From: Nannochloris sp. 'desiccata'
Lineage: Eukaryota; Chlorophyta; Trebouxiophyceae; Chlorellales; Chlorellaceae
Direction of reading: 5' to 3'
NCBI GenBank assembly: GCA_019044685.2
Contig: JAGTXX020000010.1
Span: forward strand, 248,001-312,000
Length of the DNA: 64,000 nt
Shown: positions 1 through 10,595 of the stretch, piece after piece
How positions within the stretch are numbered: the stretch's first letter is position 1
Layout of the letters: each line of letters begins with the position of its first letter
Translations under genes and position numbers: made by a program
Notes under the pieces: model-generated
Databases searched by the model: none
What the model saw: the letters and a program-made list of their open reading frames with translations, nothing else
What the model was told of the DNA's origin: nothing

Positions 1-29
1 GTGGTGGTGGTGGTGGTGGTGGTGGTGGA
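1..29. repeat. (GTG)n microsatellite
   Basis: About nine perfect GTG units open the window. Read in the frame of the downstream open frame (codons starting at base 3) they encode a glycine run, so this is probably a coding trinucleotide repeat. Confidence 0.9.
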
Positions 30-266
30 GAACGGATGGTCTTTAATGACGAGGCAGAAAGGAAGAAAGAATTACTAGCAGAAAGACAACGTGAACATGC
101 AGAGAGACTACGTGCTGCGTATGAAGAGCTACAAACTACAGATAAAGCGCAGGCTATGAGAGAACAAGAGCTCATGAGGGCAAAAATGGCGTTGGCGTAT
201 AGGACAGGAGACCAGAAGGAAGCTGCTCGACTTGCTGAAAGGTTAAAACCTGACGAACCAAAGTAA
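3..266 (+). CDS. C-terminal end of a Gly-rich coiled-coil protein (partial)
   Basis: The 5' part lies outside the window. The visible frame runs from a polyglycine stretch through GERMVFNDEAERKKELL and ends in RLAERLKPDEPK followed by TAA at 264-266. The last 75 residues are highly charged with heptad-like spacing and almost no hydrophobic core, so they probably form a helix or coiled coil. An ATG at 36 is in frame but lies inside the open frame, so I treat the gene as partial. I do not recognise the family. The tail motif MREQELMRAKMALAYRTGD is distinctive enough for a search. It converges on the CutA gene, with 233 bp between the stops and no other gene visible there. Confidence 0.6.
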   Translation, partial: GGGGGGGGGERMVFNDEAERKKELLAERQREHAERLRAAYEELQTTDKAQAMREQELMRAKMALAYRTGDQKEAARLAERLKPDEPK

Positions 267-499
267 AAAAACAGTGTGTATAAATATAGTATACTGTCGT
301 TTCTTGCTTTATTTTATATATGTAATTTATGTGCTCGTTCACATTAAAATAAAATTGAAAGCAAATTTGACTTGAGGAGGGCAACTTATTAAACGACAAA
401 CACAAGGGTTTTTTTTTGTTTTTTTTCCTTTTTCTCTTCTCCAGACCACCCCCCCTAACCCTACTAGAAATTTTTGGATTCAATTATTGTATTCTTTTA

Positions 500-1120
500 T
501 CACCTGCCTCCCCCTTGTTCTTCTTTTGTACTATCTCTGACCCACTTTAAATAACTCCCACTACCCCCAAACACCGGGACAGCCACCACTTCACATTCAT
601 CATACGGATGCATCTCTTTGACTCTACGAGTTACTTCTGGTAGCAGACTAGCTTTGGTTTTAATTAAAAGTAATAACTCTTCATCTGTAATTACTTTTCC
701 ATCCCAAAAATAAATTGATTCTATGCCGGGAAGTATATTTGTACAAGCACAGAGTTTTTCACTGACAAGAGCATGTGCGATGGTTCTACCTACGTCTTTA
801 TCTGGGACAGTGACATAGATCATCACTATATCGGTTGTTTCGAGGCTATTGCTAGGAAGTTTTTGGAGTGAAAAAGCTGGTTCTGTTGGTGCTTTGGAAG
901 GTGGTGTCGGGGAAGTTGAAGCCATTGTTTTTCTAGAAATGCTTCTGTGAGGGGATGTTTTACTCCAGGAATCGACCGGTAAAGATTCACGAGTGTTATT
1001 TCTAGCGCCGTAATTAGGGCAGCAAGAGGTGGTTGTAAGAGCTCTGGCTGTAGATGCAACGGTGGTGATTGCGCAAGGAAGGTTAAGAAGGGTGTGCAAT
1101 CGCAAACCCACACGAAGCAT
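500..1120 (-). CDS. CUTA: CutA1-like divalent-cation tolerance protein, organelle-targeted
   Basis: This is a single exon of 206 aa starting at ATG 1118-1120. The last ~105 residues are a complete CutA1 domain: a DIVMIYVTVPDKD start, the CACTNILPGIESIYFWDG core, the E-x-LLLIKTK strand, and the HPYDECEVVAVPV and YLKWV end motifs. CutA proteins form trimers of ferredoxin-like fold and have been linked to copper tolerance and, in plants, to the chloroplast; the biochemical role is unsettled. The ~95-residue N-terminal extension is rich in Ser, Thr, Arg and Leu and poor in acidic residues, as expected for an organelle transit peptide (inference). The usual acidic HPYE-PE region reads HPYDECE here. 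The gene is on the same strand as the downstream-numbered glucan dikinase gene, 576 bp away. Confidence 0.9.
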   Translation of the reverse strand: MLRVGLRLHTLLNLPCAITTVASTARALTTTSCCPNYGARNNTRESLPVDSWSKTSPHRSISRKTMASTSPTPPSKAPTEPAFSLQKLPSNSLETTDIVMIYVTVPDKDVGRTIAHALVSEKLCACTNILPGIESIYFWDGKVITDEELLLLIKTKASLLPEVTRRVKEMHPYDECEVVAVPVFGGSGSYLKWVRDSTKEEQGGGR

Positions 1121-1696
1121 ACATTTGATTCCCTTGTTGAAATTTATGCTACCTTAAAAGTAGTTTGGAGCAAAGAATGGCCTTTATCAAGTCAACTCAA
1201 TTTATTAATCTAGATTACTCTGAGATCAGTTGGCGAGAAATCAACTTTGCAAATATGTGACACCAACCAAGAATTCCTAAACCTAGGATGAACTAATAAA
1301 ACAGCAATATCATTTGAATATTTAGAGATGACGGTCTTTAGGTCTGAGTGGTAACTAGCCTAAGCAAACTGATGCCGGCCACCACGGTGGGGAGACAAAG
1401 TACATCTTCAAACTTGCAGAGGTACTTATTGAAAAGTAGAGAAAGAACAAAACTGGTAGTTTTACGAGTACAAGTGTTCTCGTACTTGCTTATTTATTCA
1501 AACAAGGAAAAAAGAAGAAAGAATCTGTTGCTTCATAGTATCTTGAAAAAAATAAAAATAAAATCCGACAACGACAGCAAGACCTCCTCTTCCATACCTC
1601 CGAGGGAGTCCCCTGCACATTTGAACACACCATATATCTATATATCTCCTCTTTTTTACTCCAATCAAAAAATAAAATTCTATTACTACCAAGGTA
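1121..1696. other. intergenic region between the CutA and glucan dikinase genes
   Basis: This 576-bp AT-rich interval must hold the CutA promoter (minus strand) and the 3' UTR of the dikinase gene. Short open frames occur on both strands, but none shows family resemblance or codon structure. I see no RNA gene. Confidence 0.5.
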
Positions 1697-4600
1697 CTAC
1701 GGTTGAGGTCTCGTTTGCACAATAAAGAGTCTTCCATCTACAACACACCCTTCAACATCTTGTGGCCCATCAAATTCACTTTCCAGCAACCTACCCACTG
1801 CAGCTAATCTCTTGCCTAGAGCACTTCTCACATCTTCACTCCAACTGAGTTCTTGTTGACTATAGTCTACAACACAGGGGATCACAGTATCGATTGCAGC
1901 AGCCATCGCAGCGGCAGCTGTTGTCAAACTAATGCTATTTTCTTCCTTTCCTCCATATTCATTTTCATCGTCTTCGACGTCACTTAATGAACCTAACGCG
2001 CCAGACCCGCTCCCAGGTAAAGGTAAAGAAGAACCAGTAGTGGCAAGGCCAGCATCGTTGGTAGAGTCGATTGTGGGGGAAAACACTGATGAAAAGCCCT
2101 TTGAAGACATCGGTAACAAGGCTGAAGAAAAATTGGCAAAAGCTAATGTTTTCACGTTTCCAGTGTCTCTTTCCACTTCTAATCTCCATGCAGATCCTCT
2201 GGTACCAGAAGCCAAGGTTTCACCTAGTCCAGGGGCAACTTCTGCTACAAGGGAAGCTGTGTCTCTCGTAATTGGGTGTGCAGTATGAAGTACAAAGGAC
2301 AGTTCAGGAGCGAATTGTTGTTGACACAAAACAGCCATATCAGCTGAGGAAGCTTCGACACCAGCAGCAGCACGTGCAAGCAACGCTCTTCTGGTGTGTA
2401 AAGACGCCCAAACCGAGTGTACTGCGGATTGTACTGCCTCTGGATCACGTGGGTTGATATTTGGTACGGATTCGTACAATCCTGCACCAGACATACCCAC
2501 AAGATCTTCTACATTCGCAGAAGATCGGACGATAATTGTGGAACCAGGGTCAAACGCACCACCGAGAGTCAGCAAAATTGTTTGAGGGATTCTGAGTGAC
2601 GTGATTATCGAGGCAAGCTCAGCGGTCAACGCAGCCAACTCAGCAGTCATAGAAGTACTGGTGTTGTTATTATTAGAAGCAGAAGCGCTGGTTACTACTT
2701 TCTTAGCTACAGATTCAGCTTTAGAGAGTAATTCCGCGAATTCTTTATCTTTTTTATTTGCCTCGAGAGCACTTTCGAGGCACCCAAAAGGCAGCACCAC
2801 TCCATTTGCTGCCTCGAACAATGGAGAACCATCTCCTCTGCCACTGGTTTGTAACGCAGCAGCGCATTCACTGGCCAAGTGAAGTAACTCTCCACAGACA
2901 GCAGCTTTGGATCCACACGTTTCGACGGTAGCTGCCTCCAAAGGGATGAAAGAAAGTTTATCCACTTTCTTAACAGCGGCAATTTTGTTGTTACTGGAAC
3001 CAGCAGCAGTACCATTTCCATTGCTGTTGCTATCTGCAGAACCATTCTCGGCACTACTATTATTACTATCAACAAGTTTATTGTGTTCTCCAGCAAGCTC
3101 AAATACAACTCCATCTACAACAGCCTTCATCATGATTTTTTTGCCAACCAACTGTCGTAAACAATTTTCAATTTCAGCGTCGTCGTCACAAGTAACAAAA
3201 GGCACCTTTTCTTGCCTCGCACGCACACCTAAATGACTCAAATGAGGCAATGTGTGACGGAGAATAACACCTTTGAGAAACCCCAAAGACCCCAGCTCTT
3301 CATCGCCAGTGGCAGACCCTACAAGGACAATGGCATCTTGACCTTGTGCCTTTTCGAGGCATCCAGGGTCTAATGTTGCTGCCTCAAGAAGTACTCCCGA
3401 GGCATTTCCAGCCATAACAACATCCCAGGGGGTCGTTTGTGCCACTTGAGTGGTTGCTCGTTGTAATAACAACGTCAATTTGGATAATTGAAAAACTACG
3501 TTGGCTCGAATTTCAGATTCAGCAAAGACAGAAGAGCACTCTTCATCAACTCCCAACGCAGCACCCAAAACCGCAGCAGGGCCACTTAAGGTATCCAATA
3601 ATAACTGACAATATGCCTCAGCTAACCTTTGGGTACGATGTAAAGTAGCACGTAATCGTAACGCCTCTTCACGGTGCTGGAAACCACCAAGGCGCTGCCA
3701 GGTGGCAAGCTCTCGTTCCAGGGCCATACACTCTGCTGGCTGGAAACCACACAGCCCAACATGACGTAATGCAATAACAAGGGCACCAAGCGGGAGTCCC
3801 CACGTCCCATCACTCCCTGCAGCCAACGTATTTGCTCCACCTCGCTCTTCTAAATTATTAATGAATCGAGATAATAAAACAAATGCGTAATCTTCAGCTC
3901 GTATTTCAGCTAATCTCCATTTCTGTCGCATAGACAGCGCCCTATCTGGAGCATCATTACGTAATCCACTAGATAAACCTGCAGCGAGTAATGCACGGAC
4001 AGAAGCGGTGCCGTGAAGGGCGTCCATAATGGCGTTATCGTCCGCGTGATATCCAGCATTGTCAAGAGTTTCTTTATTTGCTAGAAAGCGTTCGACAATT
4101 CTGGTCCCTGCATCGTCTAGAACTGGAATAATACCACGTAATGCATCAGATAATCCCCCAGCATTGAAAAATTCGCGCAATTCCACTAAAAAAATACGCA
4201 TTTCATTAATGAAATCGCTAGAGAATTCACCTTCGTTGGCGGTGACTTTTGCTAGAAGAGCCTCGGTGGCTACGAGATCTTCAGGACCTGCGTTTCTATG
4301 AAGCTTATTTTGAATGGTGTGCTTTATTTCTGATTTAATATGCTGGGGAATGTCTCCACGATGCGCTATATCTCTGATACGAGTTAAAGGCACGCTTTGG
4401 GTGAACTCAGCAGCAAAAGAAGGGAGTCTTGTTTGCAACCTACGCGCCACTAGAGAATCAGGCTGACCCGCACGCTCTCCTACAACCCATTCTAATGTCC
4501 GAAACGTGATTTTACTTATATCTGCATGGTGATTCGGTCTACGGTGCCCACCAGCATCGACACAAGCCAACGCACCCGTGGCAACCCAACTTAAATACAC

Positions 4601-5685
4601 AAACGCATGTGCAAGAGTGTCTTGATCAGGTCTCCACATGGGTGCATCATCTACCAACATTGTTTTAGCTAATGAGAGTTTATTTAGCCAGCTAGGGGCG
4701 TCACGGTCGCCTTCTACCAACTTTAAAGCGATACCGTCCAATCCAGATGTGTTCCAAATGCCACTGCGTTCACCAGAATGATCATTCTTCTGCATAAATA
4801 CAGTTTCACGGCCAGACCATTGTGAAGTAGGCAACCTATCTTCTGTCATAAAGGAATTATCCATAGAGAGCACCCCAGCAGCACTAGAAGAAGAAGAAGT
4901 ACTCCCACTAGAGGAAGGGTCTATGGCCGCTTCCGTGGCAGCACGAACTGCTAAATCTGGTTCACTGATAAGATCTCCAGACCTTTCTGCAGGCGGCGAT
5001 AAAGTAGAGGTACTGCTAGTAAAGCCACTACTAGACCCTTTATCTTCAGGAGAAGTGCTGAGTTTCACTCCGGAGCCCCATCGAATGGTGACGGTGACCA
5101 ATTTTGCCCCACTATCAGGGACAGCAATTGCATGATTGTAATTTGGTTCCCATACTAAAGAATTATCATCATCATTATTGCCTTCTTTTTCAATTACTTT
5201 GAATTCTAGCGTGCTTCCAGCCGGGACGGAGATTTCTGCCGACCACTTGTCGCCATCTCCCCAGGTCATGTTGGGCCCTTTAGCAGGATTCCAAGAACCT
5301 AGGGCAGAGATATCTCCTACAAGGCAATGTGATTTACCGAAATCAACACGGCGGGCGAGAACAAAGCGGACTGTGACCTGAGGCTGAGAGGCGGCATAGA
5401 CGTTCAAGCGGGAGCAAGAAGAAGCTACATGAGGTAAGCATGAGCGGCCGCCAGGAAGGTGGGTTGCGATCTTTAAAGAACCTAAGTTGGAATGTCGAGC
5501 ATGGCCTGCAGAGGGGAATCGTGATTAAGTTGTTGTTTGGAGAAACAAATCGCAATGCATACAAGAATAGGGTATATGCGCGACTTGCCTGCAGGGGGGG
5601 TAAACCTTCTTGAAAATATACTCCTAGGATATATTGAATATGTCGCCTTGGTTAAAGGTGTATTGATGGCTGAAAAGATCATCAT
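1697..5685 (-). CDS. PWD: phosphoglucan water dikinase (PWD/GWD3-like), two exons
   Basis: The enzyme transfers the beta-phosphate of ATP to pre-phosphorylated starch glucan, aiding starch breakdown. The main exon (5505-1697) encodes an N-terminal CBM20 starch-binding domain (SHCLVGDISALGSWNPAKG region), the dikinase signature RDIAHRGDIPQHIKSEIKHT and NKLHRNAGPEDLVATEA, the phosphohistidine segment LPHLSHLGVRARQ near residue 790, the PPDK-like ATP-binding domain (STIIVRSSANVEDL) and the terminal FIVQTRPQP. This exon has no in-frame ATG upstream of the CBM20. A first exon 5685-5589 (ATG ATG start) joins in frame through an 83-nt intron 5588-5506 with an AG|GCAAGT donor and CTGCAG acceptor, giving 1301 aa. 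The predicted N-terminus (MMIFSAINTPLTKATYSIYP, then basic and Ser-rich) resembles a transit peptide. The family call is firm; the GC-AG first intron is inferred. Mobile element E1 begins about 170 bp upstream. Confidence 0.93.
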
Positions 5686-6442
5686 TTTCTAAATTTTGGG
5701 ATTTTATTACAGCTCCTTAGGTCTCTAAAGCTCTAAACCCTTTCTATAATGTCAATCGCAGGAGTAAAGTAATCAATGAATCAATAGAACGCCTCCAATG
5801 GAATGTTGCTAACATGACTACACCACCGATTTTTCTTTAATTTAGTGAAAAGAAGTTTTGAGCCTGAGAAACAAATTTTCAGACCCTGAGAAACAGGAGA
5901 AACATGGAGAGACTTTTGTTAATTACTCCAGAGAGACGTCCGCAGAACTTTTTTAATTACGCCTGCCAACCCCTGGTGCCATGGAGCACGAAAAGTTTTA
6001 CATGAAGAATGATCTTTGGTATCAGCAATCTTTGATTGGTGATCCTCTCGCTCGCTTCGTCAGCTTGCCACCCTTATCAGCATACAGGCAGGCAGCGCAC
6101 CTCACGCTTCAGCTAGGACACAGCTGTTCCCGACTGCTGGCTGCCTCCCTGCCCCTCGTCTGATAAACCGTCGCCGCCACCCAGCCGACGACGACGACCC
6201 TGCGACGGAAACCCACAGCCTCACCGACCCAGGATCAAAGCAATTCATATGGTTTATTTACACGAACCGTTAACGTAATGCTCATTATTTATTCATTATT
6301 AAAAGATGCACTAACAAAATTAAAGAAGAGCAGGGGCAAAGGAGGGCAACCAAGCAGGGTTGACAACATATTCAAAAACCATCCCCGCCTTTGCCATATA
6401 AAAACTCTACAAAATCATCTATTTATCAATCAAAACATTCAT

Positions 6443-8260
6443 TTAAAGCTGAGGGTCTAAATTTTTACCTTCTTTAGCCTTCATTGATTTGAGCAAGGCT
6501 TTTGCAGCCCAAACGTGAGCTGGCAATGGCAAGGTCACCACCGTTTCAATTACCCCGTCATTTTCATAAACGTCCTGGGGCAGATCACGTGCAAGGGTAG
6601 ATGGAGGGCGCAATGCCAGCAAATTGTACTTTACCATGGACAAAAAAATTTCGGAGCCCTTCTTTTCACTTCCCTTTCCCAACTCTTCCTTTAGCTCACT
6701 TGCCAGCACAGCATGCTGCGGCGCTGTGGTAATGCGCTCCAGCACCATCCTCCATTGAACGTCAGTCCAGAGAGGAGCCTCGCCACCTTTCGCAATGTAA
6801 ACTTCGGGTTCAAAACCTTGTATAACTGCACCAAGAGGGCCTGCTACCACTGCTTGCAATGCAGAACCCCAACTCCCCTTCAAATTCCTAGCTGCAGCCA
6901 CACACTGCTTCAACAGACCAATATTGCCGCCGCACCGCTGATACATTTCAGACCACTGATCTTTTGCATTAGCTAGATCCTCCTTCGTTTTGAAAGAGTC
7001 ATTGACGGTACCACGCCACCCTCCCGCAACACCATCACCATACATGAACTTCTCAGCTTCCTCTTCAGTTAGATCTCCAAGGACCTCTACTTCAAACTTG
7101 TCCTCGGTCATTCCAACTGCAAAGGGAAAGGAAAAGACGTCTAGTGATTTTCGACCAGAAAACCAAACAATGAGCATAAATGCAACCTACCTTGGGTTAG
7201 CCAATTAGCAAGGAAATAGTCAGAAGTGGCCAAGATCACGTGCATTAGACGTTTTTGCTTCGAGATGCCAATAAGAAATGCAAGCAATTGTTTCAGCTCT
7301 GGTTGCAAAGGATTTGGCTCCTTCCAGTCCATGAGGTCGTTTGCTTCATCTGCAAGTGGCATCGTCTGTAAGAAAGAGTTAGTTGGAGTGGAGCATAAAA
7401 AAATAAAAAACATATCAACAGCGTCGCCGAAAACTCAGTTGCTTTTTGCATACGTTTGCATCGTACCTATAACGATCACAGGCTTCCTGGGCAGCGGTTG
7501 CAAAGCCTCTAAAATTTTGTCGAACTTGTTGATTGTAGGCTCCAATTTTCCCTCATCTTCTTTCAATTCCTTTGCCAGTTCTGCCTCAAGATCACTCTTA
7601 AAGAATGGAAGAGACGACGACAACTTGACTTTAATCTTCAGGGAAGTCAACAGCGATATGAAACGATTCCGGCCTATGGACTTTTCAATTCTTTTAATTT
7701 TCCGAGAATCTAGTTTACTGACAAGCGCCTTGGAGACCTCGTCTGGACTACACACCGGTGTTTTGCGGCTGTTGATGTACAGGAACAATGGCCCAATATT
7801 CTGCTGCTCATACTGTCGAAGAAGCTCCTCCAACAATCTCTGCAGGAAAGAATGAATAGAAAGCTATTGTAAGAACTATGTTTGAACTAGTCTAGAAGAA
7901 GAAAAAGAGAGAGAGAACACGTCGTCGTTGCCCGGGCAAGGCAGACCAGCAAAGGAAGGCAGAACTCACCGACTTCCCACAATTACGAGGCCCAACCAGC
8001 ACAGTAACGAAACCAACTTCTCCACTGAACTTCTCTGTGAAATAATCCAGCTCAGTAACTCTGTTGTAGAAAGGATCTTGTGGGGGTGGCGGGGCGACTT
8101 TGGGAGCAAACAGCCCCGCCTGCACAATCATTGGTCCATTCCCTGCTCTCAAAGTTGGTTTTGCTTTTAGCAGAGGTGGACGCAAAGTAGATCGTCCACA
8201 TATGCTGTAGGATGGCACACTAGCTTGGATTCTCGCATTGGGTGGGGCAGCCAGCAACAT
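6443..8260 (-). CDS. archaeal-type (STAND-like) P-loop ATPase, E1 copy, four exons
   Basis: The exons are 8260-7970, 7839-7467, 7349-7191 and 7116-6443, all GT-AG, giving 498 aa. Exon 1 ends exactly after the Walker A motif GPRNCGKS (residues 90-97). The Walker B motif PVIVIDEANDLMDW (about 217-230) exists only after joining exons 2 and 3, which strongly supports the splicing model. The HVILATSDYFLANWL strand then resembles the sensor region of ATPase_2 (PF01637-type) proteins, and exon 4 holds a helical C-terminal domain (DLTEEEAEKFM, VTLPLPAHVWAAKALL). The first ~60 residues from this ATG lack Asp and Glu and are rich in Arg, Lys, Ser and Pro, like a mitochondrial or plastid presequence. 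A TATA-like run lies ~200 bp upstream. It is divergent from the SSB-like gene. Substrate and role are unknown; replication, DNA-handling or a STAND switch are possible. Confidence 0.8.
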
Positions 8261-8463
8261 CCAGTCTAATGCCTGCTGTTGAACAAGAGAGCAAGCTTGC
8301 AAGGGGCAGTATTCTACGCAGAATATCCGAGAGCTACGTAATAACGGCGCTTTTGCGTTTGTGGCAGTGAGATTCTTGACGGATTGAATTTTTGGATCTT
8401 CTCAAAGAACTTTTTCGTAGAAGCGAGTGCGCGGAGACTGTAGATATTCGTGATTTCAGCACA

Positions 8464-8475
8464 TTTATATATTTT
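8464..8475 (-). promoter_or_regulatory. TATA-like box of the E1 ATPase gene
   Basis: On the minus strand the sequence reads AAAATATATAAA, about 205 bp upstream of the proposed ATPase start at 8260. It is conserved in the other E copies. This is the best core-promoter candidate, because no earlier in-frame ATG exists. Confidence 0.4.
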
Positions 8476-8560
8476 ATCCCAACGCTTTTTGCTGAGGGAC
8501 TCCAAACTATCTACCTATTATCTGTACCTCAGGCCCTGAGGCGGTACAGGTCAAAGTCAT

Positions 8561-8636
8561 ATTTAGCCTCTCAGAGACATGAGAGACTTTATTATTTAGT
8601 CCCAGATAGACCTCCGCAGGACTATATCAATCCTTC
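8561..8636 (+). repeat. internal copy of the E left-terminal sequence
   Basis: The stretch with CTCTCAGAGACATGAGAGAC and a downstream CAGATAGACCTCCGCAGGACTA repeats, with divergence, the left end of E (for example 11648-11718). It lies between the ATPase and SSB-like genes in every E copy, as if E were built from two units sharing an end sequence. Confidence 0.55.
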
Positions 8637-8963
8637 TGCGGCCCTCTGTGACCTCAAAGCACCTTCTTTTTCAAATGATCTTTTCTGAAAACGGCGATCC
8701 TGGTAATCGGCGATCCTCTTCAGCTTTGCCGGTCCCCACCTCTTCTTAGCGGACCGGTAGCAGCCCACATATGGCAGCTTGAGCATCAGCCCCCTGCTGC
8801 AGTCTTGCTCGCTCACAGTCTGATCAGCTGGCGTCACCGCCGCCAGCGGCGGGCGATTAAGAACGGCAGATCCCGTTTTATTCAAAATATCTATATGTTT
8901 TTTTGAATCTCGAGTTCCAGCAAAGGACTTGTAAATTCCCTTTCATGTACTATGTTTGCCGTT

Positions 8964-8998
8964 GGGGGCCCCGGGGGAGCTTCAAATGAACGATGCAT
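8964..8998 (+). promoter_or_regulatory. conserved upstream block of the SSB-like gene (GC palindrome + GAACGATGCAT)
   Basis: GGGGGCCCCGGGGG (8964-8977) is followed by GAACGATGCAT (8988-8998), 83 bp before the start codon. The diverged E4 gene keeps the same order: a GGGCCC-rich palindrome at 28954-28967 and GAACGATGCAT at 28985-28995, 76 bp before its ATG. Conservation between otherwise diverged flanks suggests a control element. Confidence 0.45.
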
Positions 8999-9070
8999 CA
9001 ACAAGTTGACGTTCATGGGCGGGAAAGACACTTAAAGAGCTGTGGTGTATGTATAGTATCAAAAGTAATC

Positions 9071-9736
9071 ATGCCAAACCCGAAAGCAAGCATCAAATAT
9101 TCCGAATTCGACCCTTCTCTCGTCAAGTTTGGCCCCGTCGGCCGCTACTCCAAAGGCGGGAAATTCGTTCCTCTCTACGGGCCAAGCAAGCAGCGTATCG
9201 TCATTCAGACTGCCATCCTCTCCTGGCCTTTTGGTGTCAGCATCTATGAGAATCCCAGGACAGGAGAGAAAACCTACTCCATCGACGTGGCCTTCCGTGA
9301 CCTCCAGACCGACCCTAAAATCAAAACATTCTACGACAAGATGCTCGAGCTCAACGAGGTGGTCCTCTCCGAGGCAGCGGATCCCTCCTGCTCCTGGTTT
9401 GGCAAGCCTATGTCCAAGGAAGTGCTCAATGAAATATACCGCCCCCTGGTTAAGCAGCCGAAGGATCCAAGGTATAGCCCCACCATGAAGATCAAGATTC
9501 CCGTCGCCAAGGGGGTACCCACCCCAGAATTCTACAACGAGGCCAAGGAGCTGGTGAGCCTCGATTCCATCACCAAAGGATGCACCATCGTATGCATCCT
9601 CGAGTTGCGCCCAGTCTGGTTCGTGAACAAGACCTTTGGGGTCACCTGGCAGTTGGTACAGGCCTGCATCACCGGCAGGGCCAGCGCTGGCGGACCCCAG
9701 AAATTTAATGGGTATGCGTTTTTGGACGAGAACTAG
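9071..9736 (+). CDS. SSB-like protein (NCLDV DUF5871-type), E1 copy
   Basis: This is an intronless gene of 221 aa. I chose the ATG at 9071 because the E4 homologue starts at the equivalent codon with the same context (AATC-ATG-CCnAACCCG) and a TATA box at the right distance. Recognisable segments are a PFGVSIYE strand, TYSIDVAFRDL, a FYDKML helix, SWFGKPMSKE, IYRPLVKQPKDPRYSPTMKI, and near the C-terminus PVWFVNKTFGVTWQLVQA. From memory of the family these match viral DUF5871/gp2.5-like single-stranded-DNA-binding proteins of large algal DNA viruses. Codon choice (C/G third positions) is unlike the A/T-leaning host genes nearby, which supports transfer. It shares its upstream region with the divergent ATPase gene. 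DNA binding is inferred, not seen. Confidence 0.7.
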   Translation: MPNPKASIKYSEFDPSLVKFGPVGRYSKGGKFVPLYGPSKQRIVIQTAILSWPFGVSIYENPRTGEKTYSIDVAFRDLQTDPKIKTFYDKMLELNEVVLSEAADPSCSWFGKPMSKEVLNEIYRPLVKQPKDPRYSPTMKIKIPVAKGVPTPEFYNEAKELVSLDSITKGCTIVCILELRPVWFVNKTFGVTWQLVQACITGRASAGGPQKFNGYAFLDEN

Positions 9737-10402
9737 ACCACGTGCTGATACGCCTCCACGCCTGATTGATCATGTACCTCACCCCTGGTTTCTTATCTTC
9801 AGCATCAGGGTTTCTAATGTTGGAAAAACTAAAAATTAAATTTCCTCTTCTATGTCCATCCTTTGTTTTTGTTTTCTACTCGACAATGCTTCACCTGAGT
9901 ATCACATGCGATGTAACAATACAAGGTATACAGAACTGAAACTGCCTCCCGAAGGCAAAGAGCATCGACTGTTCTCTCTTCGAACCGCTCACCAGAACCT
10001 TCGTTCAAATCATTCCAGAGTCCCCGACCACCAAGAACTTCACTGAGGCTGCCTCTTCGAGCCTGTCTTTATCTTCTGAGACTTTAATGGTCCCCATTGA
10101 TGCTGTGTCATCCTCAGATAGGGTCTGCGCGTGTTCTAGTTGCAAGCATCGCCCCGTGGTAGTCTCCTTGAAACTCTCCGGCAAAAGCACCGCCTGCCCC
10201 GGGCGGCAAAGGGGCATAGGAAAACATCAGGGACAGCGCGCGCGCCTGCTCTCGCCATTGGAGCTCCACGACCATATACGCATCGGCTGAGCTCTTCAGT
10301 TGCCTTAAAAATGTACACTGCTTCATAGAAGCTCGAGCAAAAAGCCGGGGCAGATGGTCGGGCAAGCAGTCGGGGAAATACTCGGGGCAGGCTAGAAAGC
10401 CA

Positions 10403-10408
10403 TATAAA
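10403..10408 (+). promoter_or_regulatory. TATA box facing outward near the E1 right end
   Basis: CATATAAAGAGTTGCC is conserved in position in E2, E3 and, in variant form (CATATAAAGGGGTGCC), E4. Read rightward it points out of the element toward DUF971 (start 10895). The first downstream ATG opens only a 14-codon frame, so it may drive a non-coding leader or the next gene. The function is inferred. Confidence 0.4.
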
Positions 10409-10564
10409 GAGTTGCCCTGTCTAAAAAGAACAGTAAATACTCATCTCTGGTTCTGATGGCAAGCGCCTCTCTTGTTTTTTTAAAGAGGAGGTCTTCCTGA
10501 TCGCTGATCAATCCTCAGAATCAGCTTCAGATAGAGCGCCACAAAATTGTCTCTCTGGGCAGGT

Positions 10565-10595
10565 GTTTAGCCCCAATTGTACAGAGGGGCTAAAC
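10565..10595 (+). other. subterminal hairpin of element E
   Basis: GTTTAGCCCC and GGGGCTAAAC form a perfect 10-bp stem around an 11-nt loop (AATTGTACAGA). The same hairpin occurs at 16328-16358 (E2), 21970-22000 (E3), 46133-46161 (E5, 9-bp stem) and 63509-63537 (E6). It lies between two TCTCTC motifs close to the right terminus, a position suited to recombinase or replication recognition. No U-run follows, so it is not a terminator of bacterial type. Confidence 0.7.

Noticed and set aside
1..29. CRISPR or telomeric repeat at the window start
   Set aside because: Simple GTG units with no spacers; in frame with a coding glycine run.
7892..8302. Start of the ATPase at the TTG near 8302
   Set aside because: A TTG start is unlikely in a nuclear gene; the ATG at 8260 follows in frame and gives a presequence-like N-terminus.
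9129..9488. 119-codon frame inside the SSB-like gene
   Set aside because: Same-strand shadow frame, low complexity (Ser/Pro/Thr), and not kept in the diverged E4 paralogue.
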